Assembly: GCA_044870295.1 (NCBI GenBank)
Contig: JBIOYQ010000221.1
Location: forward strand, 1 to 6,131
Direction: 5' to 3'
Length of the DNA stretch: 6,131 bases
Source of the DNA: AC-52 sp044870295
GTDB lineage: Bacteria > Actinomycetota > UBA4738
Shown: positions 1-5,524 of the stretch, in pieces
Layout of the letters: every line of letters starts with the position of its first letter
Numbering within the stretch: position 1 is the first letter of the stretch
Notes under the pieces: generated by a model
Database searches by the model: none
Seen by the model: only the letters and a program-made list of their open reading frames with translations
What the model was told of the DNA's origin: nothing
Position numbers and translations under genes: made by a program

Positions 1-98
1 CCAACGTCAAGGCCGTCAACCGCTACGTGTCCGGCGAGGTCGACGCGCGAGCCGACCAATTGGCCAAGCAGATCAAGGAAGCGGACGCCGCTGCGTAA
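1..98 (+). CDS. 3' end of an unidentified protein gene (5' truncated by window edge)
   Basis: The frame starting at base 3 stays open from the window edge to a TAA at 96-98 and encodes about 31 residues ending in KQIKEADAAA. Nearly every codon ends in G or C, as expected for a real gene in this GC-rich genome, and the Lys/Asp/Ala/Gln-rich composition suggests a soluble helical C-terminus. I do not recognise the family; too little is visible. The last 26 bases overlap the 3' end of the convergent membrane cyclase gene, so no intergenic terminator separates them. Confidence 0.6.
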   Translation, partial: NVKAVNRYVSGEVDARADQLAKQIKEADAAA

Positions 99-1470
99 GG
101 GACATGACCCCCGGACTCGGTGCTAGGGGAGATCGTGCGGGGGCCGTTGCGATGACGGGCTGATCGGGCCGGGGGCCCAGCAGGAATCGCGCCGGGGTGG
201 GTCCCTTCCCCTTCAGGTTGAGGACGATGGGGTCGCGGAAGTCGTAACGGTCCGACAACCGGTCGGCCGTGACGTCGGAGACCAGGACGCGGCCGGGCTC
301 CCCGATCTCCTGGAGCCGGCTGGCCAGGTTCACGGTGTCGCCCCAGACGTCATAGGCGAACTTCCGTTGCCCGATGACCCCCGCCACCGCGGGCCCCGTC
401 GCCACGCCCGCCCGCACCTCGATGGGGTCGCCCGATGGCCAGCGGACCGTTCCGGCCTCGTTCACCATGTCCAGGGCCATGGCGACGGCCGCTTCGGCAT
501 TGTTCGACATGGAAACGGGTGCGCCGGCCACCGCCATGTAGCTGTCCCCGATCGTCTTGATCTTCTCGAGACCATGGCGGTCCGCGATGTCGTCGAACAC
601 GCGGAACAGCCGATCCAACGTATCGGTGAACTCCTCGGCCGAGCAGCGACTGGCCTGCTCGGTGGAACCGACCGCATCGGCGAACACCACGCTCACCTCG
701 TCGAACGCCTGCGCCACCCGACCACCGTTCGGCGAGCCCTTGAGGCGGTCCACGATGGCCTGGGGCAGGATGTTGAGCAGCAGGCCGTCCGATCGCTCGC
801 GCTCCTGATCGAGCTGGCGCTCTCGTATGAACAGCCGCCGGGAGGACCGCTCCATCCGATAGGCCGCCACCCCGCCGAGGGCTCCGAACGACAAGAGATA
901 GAGGGTCGCGAGGACTCGTGACACGTCGACGATGTAGCGCGTGGCGAAGACGTAGGGCAGGTAGACGGCGATGCCGACCAACGTGATCACCACCACCAGG
1001 ACGAACCGGAGGCGGAGCAGCGTGTAGGTGAACGCCGTGATCAGGATGACGCCGACGTAGCCGTACTCGGTCGGCAGCGTCACGATGTGCGCGACGTAGT
1101 ACACCCACAACCCGAGGGTGCCGACGCTGACCCCCACCGCCAGCCACTCCCAGATGCGGCGGAAGTAGCGCGTGTAGCTGAGGGCGAATCCGGCGGCCAG
1201 GCTGGGGATGAAGACCGCGTATCGCATCAGCCGGTCGAGGTCCTCCTCCGCGTGCGCCAAGATGTGACGGTGCAGGAACACACCCCAGATGACCCACAGG
1301 AAGATGCCGACGATGAACGCGAACCGCAGGTTCCCGAGGCTGTGCTGGAAGTAGTCGTCGCGGAACGCGCGCTCGAGGTCCCGATCGCGGAATCGCAGAA
1401 GCAGCCGGCCCATCTGGGTCGGCTCACGAGACGCCTGAGCGCCGGAACGAGGGTTCTCGATTCGATCCAT
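73..1470 (-). CDS. Six-helix membrane-bound class III adenylate cyclase (Rv1625c-like architecture)
   Basis: A 465-residue membrane enzyme expected to convert ATP to cAMP as a homodimer. A short cytoplasmic N-terminus (1-48) is followed by six hydrophobic segments (about 50-68, 83-99, 108-130, 136-152, 155-175, 185-204), a charged linker helix (205-230) and a class III cyclase domain (about 255-430). The catalytic set is complete: metal aspartates D265 (VVFADAVGST) and D309 (IKTIGDSYM), adenine-selecting K305 and D374 (YDVWGD), and transition-state residues N381 and R385. The Lys/Asp pair argues for ATP rather than GTP. One six-helix block plus one catalytic domain matches mycobacterial Rv1625c. 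The C-terminus (431-465) is proline-rich. I chose ATG 1470 because GGAG lies four bases upstream; the frame is open further upstream but that part lies antisense to the nucleotidyltransferase gene. ATG 1413 lacks a ribosome-binding site. The stop overlaps the convergent gene at the left edge. Confidence 0.95.
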   Translation of the reverse strand: MDRIENPRSGAQASREPTQMGRLLLRFRDRDLERAFRDDYFQHSLGNLRFAFIVGIFLWVIWGVFLHRHILAHAEEDLDRLMRYAVFIPSLAAGFALSYTRYFRRIWEWLAVGVSVGTLGLWVYYVAHIVTLPTEYGYVGVILITAFTYTLLRLRFVLVVVITLVGIAVYLPYVFATRYIVDVSRVLATLYLLSFGALGGVAAYRMERSSRRLFIRERQLDQERERSDGLLLNILPQAIVDRLKGSPNGGRVAQAFDEVSVVFADAVGSTEQASRCSAEEFTDTLDRLFRVFDDIADRHGLEKIKTIGDSYMAVAGAPVSMSNNAEAAVAMALDMVNEAGTVRWPSGDPIEVRAGVATGPAVAGVIGQRKFAYDVWGDTVNLASRLQEIGEPGRVLVSDVTADRLSDRYDFRDPIVLNLKGKGPTPARFLLGPRPDQPVIATAPARSPLAPSPGVMSLTQRRPLP

Positions 1471-1506
1471 GCTTCTCCGAAAGCACGCACCCGAGCGGGC
1501 CGTTCC

Positions 1507-1535
1507 ATGATGACGGGTGGCGTCGCGAATGTCAG
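1507..1535 (-). promoter_or_regulatory. Putative sigma70-like promoter for the membrane adenylate cyclase
   Basis: Read on the minus strand, CTGACA (bases 1535-1530, five of six matches to TTGACA) is followed after exactly 17 bases by CATCAT (1512-1507, four of six matches to TATAAT). Transcription would start near base 1500, giving a leader of about 30 bases with GGAG just before ATG 1470. It lies in the 109-bp divergent gap between the cyclase and the nucleotidyltransferase. No equally good promoter was found for the plus-strand gene. Found by eye; the -10 match is modest. Confidence 0.4.
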
Positions 1536-1579
1536 CGGAGGAAGCCGGCAGGGACGTCGACCAGGCGTGAGGGGCGAAC

Positions 1580-2368
1580 GTGGACCCGATCGACCCTGAG
1601 ATCGAGCGGTACCTCGAACAGCTCGTGGCCGAGCTGCAGAGCCACCTCGGCGCCGGCTTCGTGGGAGCGTACCTCCACGGCTCGCTGGCCATGGGCGCGT
1701 TCGATCCGGGTCGGAGCGACATCGACGTCCTCGCCGTCTGCGCGGGCTCCCTCCCGGCGCCTGAGCGCAGAAGGCTGGGCGACGCCCTGGTTGCCCTGGA
1801 TCGGCCGGGCAGTGACCTCGAGTTCAGCCTGGTCACGGAGGCCGCGGTCCGGACACCGTCGCCGGCTCCGGCTTTCGAGGTCCACGTCACCTCGCACGAT
1901 CAGCCACCCGTCGTGGTTGGCGGGGAGGAAGCTGCGGACCGGGATCTGGTGATCCACTTCGCCATGAGCCGGGAACGAGGCCGGGCCCTGGCCGGACCGG
2001 ATCCGAAGGTCCTCTTCCCCGCGCCGGACCGGGCGTTGCTTCTCGAGGCGTTCCTGGCCGACCTGCGGTGGGCCCGAGACGAAGGTGCGGCGGCGTGGGA
2101 GGGGCACCGCGAGCCGGCGCTGTCCTCCATGGCTTACCGCGTCCTCAATGCGGCACGGTCCTGGAGGTATCTGGAGACCGGCGCCCTCGGTTCGAAGGTG
2201 GAGGGAGCGGCCTGGGTCCGCCAACAGCCTGGCGATGCCGGCGACCTCCAGCTCATCGAGACCGCCCTGGCCGTGCACCGCGGGGAGACGCCAGAGCTTC
2301 CGCCCGACGAGGCCGTCGAGTCCTTCGTCGGACGGATCGAAACCATGCTCCGGCAGGAGGTCGGTTAG
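1580..2368 (+). CDS. ANT(3'')/AadA-like aminoglycoside nucleotidyltransferase
   Basis: A 262-residue soluble protein, the size of AadA enzymes, which transfer AMP from ATP to streptomycin or spectinomycin. The N-terminal polymerase-beta-type nucleotidyltransferase fold shows HGSLAMGAF with Gly34-Ser35, then SDIDV with metal-binding D47 and D49, the spacing seen in AadA. E81 (LEFSLV) sits where AadA has its catalytic-base glutamate. A helical C-terminal domain (about 118-260) follows AadA, including a RALAGPDPKVLF stretch resembling its ALVGP..ELF segment and a YRVLNAARSWRYLETG helix. The region around 100-112 (FEVHVTSHDQ) lacks a tryptophan that I recall as conserved in AadA, so the substrate may differ. 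The start is GTG, with GAGGGG about five bases upstream. It runs divergently from the membrane cyclase and is followed after 188 bp by the 16S rRNA methyltransferase homologue. Family is clear; actual drug substrate is inferred. Confidence 0.88.
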   Translation: MDPIDPEIERYLEQLVAELQSHLGAGFVGAYLHGSLAMGAFDPGRSDIDVLAVCAGSLPAPERRRLGDALVALDRPGSDLEFSLVTEAAVRTPSPAPAFEVHVTSHDQPPVVVGGEEAADRDLVIHFAMSRERGRALAGPDPKVLFPAPDRALLLEAFLADLRWARDEGAAAWEGHREPALSSMAYRVLNAARSWRYLETGALGSKVEGAAWVRQQPGDAGDLQLIETALAVHRGETPELPPDEAVESFVGRIETMLRQEVG

Positions 2369-2508
2369 GCGCTCGCCGAGCGTAGACTTCCTGCCTCATG
2401 GCCTTCGGCTGATCCTGACACCGGCCAGCTTCACCGGGCGCAATCCAGCGTCCGTTCCGGCGTGCCTTCTGCCGCCGTCTCCACACCGCCGTCCATCCGG
2501 CACGAGCA

Positions 2509-2553
2509 CCTCCTTCCTCGCTGCACCGCGACCGCGACGCAGCGAGGAGGAGG
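2509..2553 (+). promoter_or_regulatory. Stem-loop sequestering the methyltransferase ribosome-binding site
   Basis: Left arm 2509-2524 pairs with right arm 2539-2553 in a 15-bp stem with one bulged T (2514 or 2515) and a 14-base loop (2525-2538) made of ACCGCG repeated twice plus AC. The loop-proximal nine pairs are perfect (CCTCGCTGC with GCAGCGAGG). The right arm contains the whole GAGGAGGAGG Shine-Dalgarno tract, and the ATG at 2557 begins three bases after the stem. Folded, the mRNA would hide the ribosome-binding site. No T-run follows, so it is not an intrinsic terminator. The pairing is seen directly; a regulatory role, such as antibiotic-triggered translational attenuation, is inferred. 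Confidence 0.65.
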
Positions 2554-2556
2554 CAG

Positions 2557-3243
2557 ATGGAATCCATCGAAGTGGTGCAGGGACGCGCCCGCCTGCGCGT
2601 CTCTCCTTCGGACATCAGACAGCGAGCACGATCGGCGGCCAGGGTGCACATCGATGTCGGGACCGGTGACGGGCGCCAGGTCTATCGGATGGCTCGAGCG
2701 GATCCCACCGGGTTGTTCATCGGCGTGGACGCCAATGCGGAGGAACTCCGAGAGGTCTCGTATCGGGCCTCGCGCAAACCTGCTCGAGGCGGGGTCGCCA
2801 ACGCGGTGTTCGTGCACGCCTCGCTGGACGACCTTCCCGGGGCTCTGGTGAGCTTGGCCGATCGCGTGACCGTGTTCTATCCATGGGGATCCCTGCTTCG
2901 CGCCTTGATCGATCCGGATGAACGCGCCCTGTCGGCGCTGGCCGGTCTGGGCAAGCCCGGGGCGTCCTTCGAGGCCCGCATCAATCGATCGGCCGCCGAC
3001 CCGGACGACCTCGAGCTGGAACGGCTTGCCTGCGCCTACCGACGGGTCGGCATCGACGTGGCCCGGGAGGAGGTGACCGCGGATGATCGCTCCACCTGGG
3101 CGGCACGACTGCGTCCGCACGACCGCCGGTTGATGCGCCTGTCGGGACGGATCCTTCCGGGCTACGGGCGCGGAGGTATCGCCTGGACGGCCCAGGCGTT
3201 GCCGTCGGGGTCCTTGAAGAAGACGAACGACCCCCACGGGTAA
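2557..3243 (+). CDS. 16S rRNA (adenine1408-N1)-methyltransferase homologue, KamB/NpmA family
   Basis: A 228-residue SAM-dependent methyltransferase. Characterised relatives methylate N1 of A1408 in the 16S decoding site and give kanamycin/apramycin resistance. The SAM site is HIDVGTGDGR (31-40; D33, G35, G37), with D58 in FIGVD for the ribose. Family hallmarks follow: RKPARGG (73-79, like the rRNA-binding KPxKGG of NpmA), VFVHASLDDLP (84-94), and FYPWGSLL (107-114), whose W110 matches one A1408-stacking tryptophan. The second (W197 in NpmA) fits W181 in STWAARL, with serine two residues before, as in NpmA. The segment between the two tryptophans (71 residues) is shorter than the roughly 90 I recall for KamB and NpmA, so activity on A1408 is not certain. 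Residues past about 203 are antisense to the glyoxalase gene and extend beyond the usual family end. ATG 2557 is set by a very strong GAGGAGGAGG, which lies in a hairpin. Confidence 0.88.
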   Translation: MESIEVVQGRARLRVSPSDIRQRARSAARVHIDVGTGDGRQVYRMARADPTGLFIGVDANAEELREVSYRASRKPARGGVANAVFVHASLDDLPGALVSLADRVTVFYPWGSLLRALIDPDERALSALAGLGKPGASFEARINRSAADPDDLELERLACAYRRVGIDVAREEVTADDRSTWAARLRPHDRRLMRLSGRILPGYGRGGIAWTAQALPSGSLKKTNDPHG

Positions 3244-3533
3244 TCCTGAACGTCGCTGACGTCGACGCCTCGGCCGGCCAGCTCCTGGTGGGCGGCGTGG
3301 ATATCGGCCACCACCATCTGGAGGCCCTCCACCGATCCCGGCGCCATGGTCGTCAAGCCCGTGCCGATGGCGATCGAACACGCGGACCCGGGCGGCGTGA
3401 GCTGGACGAACCGAAGGTCCTCCGTGACCTGGTGGTCGTGATCGAGGTGGAAGCCCACCTGGTCGACGTAGAACGCCTTCGCCCGGTCCACGTCGGACAC
3501 CGGGACTTGGACGAGCTCGAGACGCATGTCCAT
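3162..3533 (-). CDS. VOC (glyoxalase/bleomycin-resistance fold) family protein
   Basis: A 123-residue cytosolic protein with two beta-alpha-beta-beta-beta modules. The first begins LELVQVPVSDVDRAKAFYVD (residues 5-24) with GF at 27-28; the second covers about 70-118 and ends with FVFFKDPDGNAWAVQ, a typical VOC closing strand. Where classical metal-dependent VOC enzymes carry His/Glu ligands, this protein has Q9, Q72 and probably Q117, so a glyoxalase I reaction is doubtful and the role is unknown. ATG 3533 is preceded by GGGGGAG with seven bases of spacing. The gene starts 15 bp after the subtilisin stop, on the same strand, so the two are probably cotranscribed. Its last 82 bases overlap the convergent methyltransferase gene. 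Confidence 0.9.
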   Translation of the reverse strand: MDMRLELVQVPVSDVDRAKAFYVDQVGFHLDHDHQVTEDLRFVQLTPPGSACSIAIGTGLTTMAPGSVEGLQMVVADIHAAHQELAGRGVDVSDVQDYPWGSFVFFKDPDGNAWAVQAIPPRP

Positions 3534-3548
3534 GAAGGGGCTCCCCCG

Positions 3549-5003
3549 TCAGGGGCCGGCCGCGCGGCCGGCGTTCACCAGACCGTACCCGAACAGGTTG
3601 TTCGGGAACGTCCCGTTGCTGTTGCAGTCCGAGGAGTCGTAGTGACGGGCCGTCCGCTCCAGCAACCGCTCGGTGGCGTTCACGTTCCCGATCAGGTTCG
3701 GCTTCGCCGAATACACCAGGGCGATCGAGCCCACGATGTGAGGAGCCGCCGTGCTGGTCCCGCTCTCGACCGAGTACGTGCTGGGCGGCCACGACGATCG
3801 AACGTCCTCGCCGGGGGCGACGATGTCGGGCTTGATCCGCGTGCCCTGGAACCTGACCGGACCGCGACTGCTGAAGGTGGCGAGGTTGTTCTCGAACGTG
3901 ATGGCGCCCACGGTGAACGACTCGTCGTACTGGGCGGGCGGTCCTTCGATGCCGACGGTCGAGCAGTCCGGACCGGAGTTCCCGGCGGCCACGACCGGGA
4001 CGATGCCGGCGGCCCGCACGTCTCGAATGGCGGTCAACAGGACGGACTGGTCCGGGCACTCACCCAGCTCGATGGAGCAGAGCCACGAGTTGTTCACGGC
4101 GACCGGCGCCTTCGACGGATCGGGGTTCTGCCCGTCCAGGTCGAAGGGGGCCACCATGAACTCCAGGCAGCCGATGTAGGTGTCCGGCGTCCCCAGGCCG
4201 TTCTGGTCCATGGACCGGCACCCGATCCACTGCGCGGCGGGGGCCACACCGATCTGGTTCGCCCCGCCGTCGTCGCCGACCATCACGCCTGCGATGAACG
4301 TGCCGTGGCCGTCGGGGTCGACCGGCGCGCGGTTCGACGGATCGATCTCGTCGTACCAGCTGTAGTCGTGGTCCGCGGTCGAACCGTTCCACCCCCGGTA
4401 GTGCGTTTTCAGCGCGGGGTGGTCCCACTGGAACCCCGTGTCGATCGCGCCCACCACCATGCCCTGCCCCGTGAACCCCCGCTGCCAGGCGGCCGGGGCT
4501 TTCACCCTCGACACGTTCCACTCGACCGTCGCCGGGCCCATGGGCGCCGGTCGTGGCGGAGTGGTGGGGAGGGCCACCGATCGAACCAGGTCGTTCGCGT
4601 CGATGTGTGCAACGTCGGGACGAGAAGCCAGGGTCCGCACCAGGGCGCGGTCGCCCCGAAGGACCGTGATGAGATCGACCACCCAGTGCGAGGTGTACGG
4701 GGCGCCCCACCGATCGAGCAGCGCCCGGATGGGAGCTTGGGTCCGATCCGCGTGGGCCGTCAACGTGTCGAACACGAACCGCCCCTTCATGTCCTTGGTG
4801 GGCAGCGAGGCGGCGGCGTCGACATCGGCCTGTGACGTGAGCATCACGATGAAGCTGGCCGTCCTGCCCTCGGCCGTGTCGACGAGCACGCCCGAGGACA
4901 CCTTCTGTCGCCACCCGCCGGCCGCCGCGCCGGATGGCGCCGGGGCTACCGCCGATACGGCCAGGATCGCCGCGGCCGCCACGAGCCATCGCCGACCCCT
5001 CAT
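3549..5003 (-). CDS. Secreted S8 family serine protease (subtilisin, bacillopeptidase F-like)
   Basis: A 484-residue exported endopeptidase precursor. The N-terminus has a Sec-type signal peptide: MRGRRW, a hydrophobic run of Ala/Val/Leu/Ile to about residue 20, then a PSGAAAGG cleavage region. Residues about 49-138 look like an inhibitor-I9 propeptide (FIVML near the start, VAHID at the end). The S8 domain (about 161-484) opens with VEWNVSRVKAPAAW, close to bacillopeptidase F. The triad is complete: D188 (GAIDTGF), H233 (DGHGTFIAG) and S417 (SGTSTAAPH), with oxyanion N342 (AAGNSGP). Six cysteines in the mature part could form disulfides. No sortase signal or anchor helix follows the catalytic domain, so a freely secreted enzyme is expected. 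A GTG at 5030 would add nine residues, but ATG 5003 has a better-placed ribosome-binding site. The VOC protein gene follows 15 bp downstream on the same strand. Confidence 0.96.
   Translation of the reverse strand: MRGRRWLVAAAAILAVSAVAPAPSGAAAGGWRQKVSSGVLVDTAEGRTASFIVMLTSQADVDAAASLPTKDMKGRFVFDTLTAHADRTQAPIRALLDRWGAPYTSHWVVDLITVLRGDRALVRTLASRPDVAHIDANDLVRSVALPTTPPRPAPMGPATVEWNVSRVKAPAAWQRGFTGQGMVVGAIDTGFQWDHPALKTHYRGWNGSTADHDYSWYDEIDPSNRAPVDPDGHGTFIAGVMVGDDGGANQIGVAPAAQWIGCRSMDQNGLGTPDTYIGCLEFMVAPFDLDGQNPDPSKAPVAVNNSWLCSIELGECPDQSVLLTAIRDVRAAGIVPVVAAGNSGPDCSTVGIEGPPAQYDESFTVGAITFENNLATFSSRGPVRFQGTRIKPDIVAPGEDVRSSWPPSTYSVESGTSTAAPHIVGSIALVYSAKPNLIGNVNATERLLERTARHYDSSDCNSNGTFPNNLFGYGLVNAGRAAGP
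3555..3572. repeat. Perfect 18-bp GC palindrome at the 3' end of the subtilisin gene
   Basis: GCCGGCCGCGCGGCCGGC reads identically on both strands. In RNA it can fold as a 7-bp stem with a GCGC tetraloop. It encodes the last residues (AGRAAG) of the subtilisin and sits about 20 bases before the start of the cotranscribed VOC gene. No T-run follows, so it does not look like an intrinsic terminator. It may simply reflect Ala/Gly/Arg codons in a GC-rich genome. Confidence 0.45.
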
Positions 5004-5009
5004 CCCCTG

Positions 5010-5015
5010 CCTCCC
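5010..5015 (-). promoter_or_regulatory. Ribosome-binding site that decides the subtilisin start
   Basis: On the minus strand GGGAGG lies six bases before ATG 5003. It favours this start over the in-frame GTG at 5030, which has only a weak AGAGAG upstream, and it places the signal peptide at the extreme N-terminus. Confidence 0.6.
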
Positions 5016-5089
5016 ATGGGTCCCGGGCACGGCACTCTCTCACGCAGGGACCGTCGAACGCCAGACCGGGCGCAGCGCCGTGGTTCGCC

Positions 5090-5095
5090 TACGAT
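5090..5095 (+). promoter_or_regulatory. Possible -10 element for the F420-dependent reductase gene
   Basis: TACGAT matches the -10 consensus at four of six positions, including the key TA...T. A start about seven bases on would give a very short leader carrying GAGGAGG before ATG 5114. No convincing -35 box is seen upstream. Confidence 0.25.
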
Positions 5096-5113
5096 GGAAT
5101 CGAGGAGGGCGCG

Positions 5114-5524
5114 ATGGCGAGCGACTGGAATCAGCGGATCATCGACGAGTTCAGAGGGAACGAGGGGAGAGTCGGCGGGTGGTTCGAAGGCCGACCCCTC
5201 CTGCTGCTCCACCACCGCGGAGCCCGGTCCGGTATCGAACGCGTCAACCCGCTCGCCTACCAGGAGGTTCCCACCGGGTATGCCGTGTTCGGGTCGAAGG
5301 GGGGCGCCCCCACCAACCCCGACTGGTACCACAACCTGCTGGCCAATCCGCAGGCCCGGGTGGAGGTGGGGACGGAGACCCATGACGTGTTCGCCCGGAT
5401 CCCGGAGCCGGAGGAACGAGACAGGATCTGGGAGGAGCAGAAGCGCCTCATGCCCGGGTTCGCCGACTACGAACGGAAGACGACGCGGCGGATCCCGGTG
5501 GTGGTGTTGGAGCGCGTGGACTAG
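5114..5524 (+). CDS. Deazaflavin (F420)-dependent nitroreductase family protein (DUF385/Ddn-like)
   Basis: A 136-residue split-barrel protein of the family that includes mycobacterial Ddn. Members use reduced F420 to reduce quinones or nitro compounds; the substrate here is unknown. Diagnostic stretches are LLLLHHRGARSGIERVNPLAY (about residues 32-52), VFGSKGGAPTNPDWYHNLLANP (about 59-80), where family members bind F420, and a closing IPVVVLERV strand (about 126-134). The length is typical for a single-domain member. ATG 5114 is chosen because GAGGAGG (5102-5108) lies five bases upstream; the longer open frame has no comparable site and runs into the subtilisin signal-peptide region. The gene is divergent from the subtilisin across a 110-bp gap. 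Its TAG stop shares the palindrome CTAG with the stop of the convergent cyclase-like gene. Confidence 0.93.
   Translation: MASDWNQRIIDEFRGNEGRVGGWFEGRPLLLLHHRGARSGIERVNPLAYQEVPTGYAVFGSKGGAPTNPDWYHNLLANPQARVEVGTETHDVFARIPEPEERDRIWEEQKRLMPGFADYERKTTRRIPVVVLERVD

Noticed and set aside
1471..1890. Upstream extension of the membrane cyclase reading frame by 140 codons
   Set aside because: It is antisense to the nucleotidyltransferase gene, has the low-complexity Ser/Arg/Ala composition of a shadow frame, and the ATG at 1470 has a ribosome-binding site.
2370..2382. Small hairpin CGCTC-GCC-GAGCG just after the nucleotidyltransferase stop, considered as a terminator
   Set aside because: The stem has only five pairs and no T-run follows.
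2462..2851. Plus-strand GTG frame crossing the methyltransferase hairpin and start, considered as a leader peptide gene
   Set aside because: It has no ribosome-binding site, is out of frame with the methyltransferase and runs deep into it; it shows no protein-like features.
2431..4059. Long minus-strand open frame of about 542 codons
   Set aside because: It is an alternative frame across the subtilisin, glyoxalase and methyltransferase genes, rich in Arg/Gly/Pro and without domain motifs.
3288..4835. Long plus-strand open frame of about 515 codons
   Set aside because: It is antisense to the subtilisin gene, which has a complete catalytic triad and signal peptide. The frame is Arg/Val/Gly/Asp-rich with no recognisable domain; such frames are common in GC-rich DNA.
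5004..5030. GTG at 5030 as the subtilisin start
   Set aside because: Only a weak AGAGAG precedes it, and it would put nine polar residues before the signal peptide; ATG 5003 has GGGAGG six bases upstream.
4934..5113. N-terminal extension of the F420-dependent reductase frame
   Set aside because: It overlaps the subtilisin signal-peptide region and lacks a good ribosome-binding site; ATG 5114 has GAGGAGG at ideal spacing and gives the normal family length.
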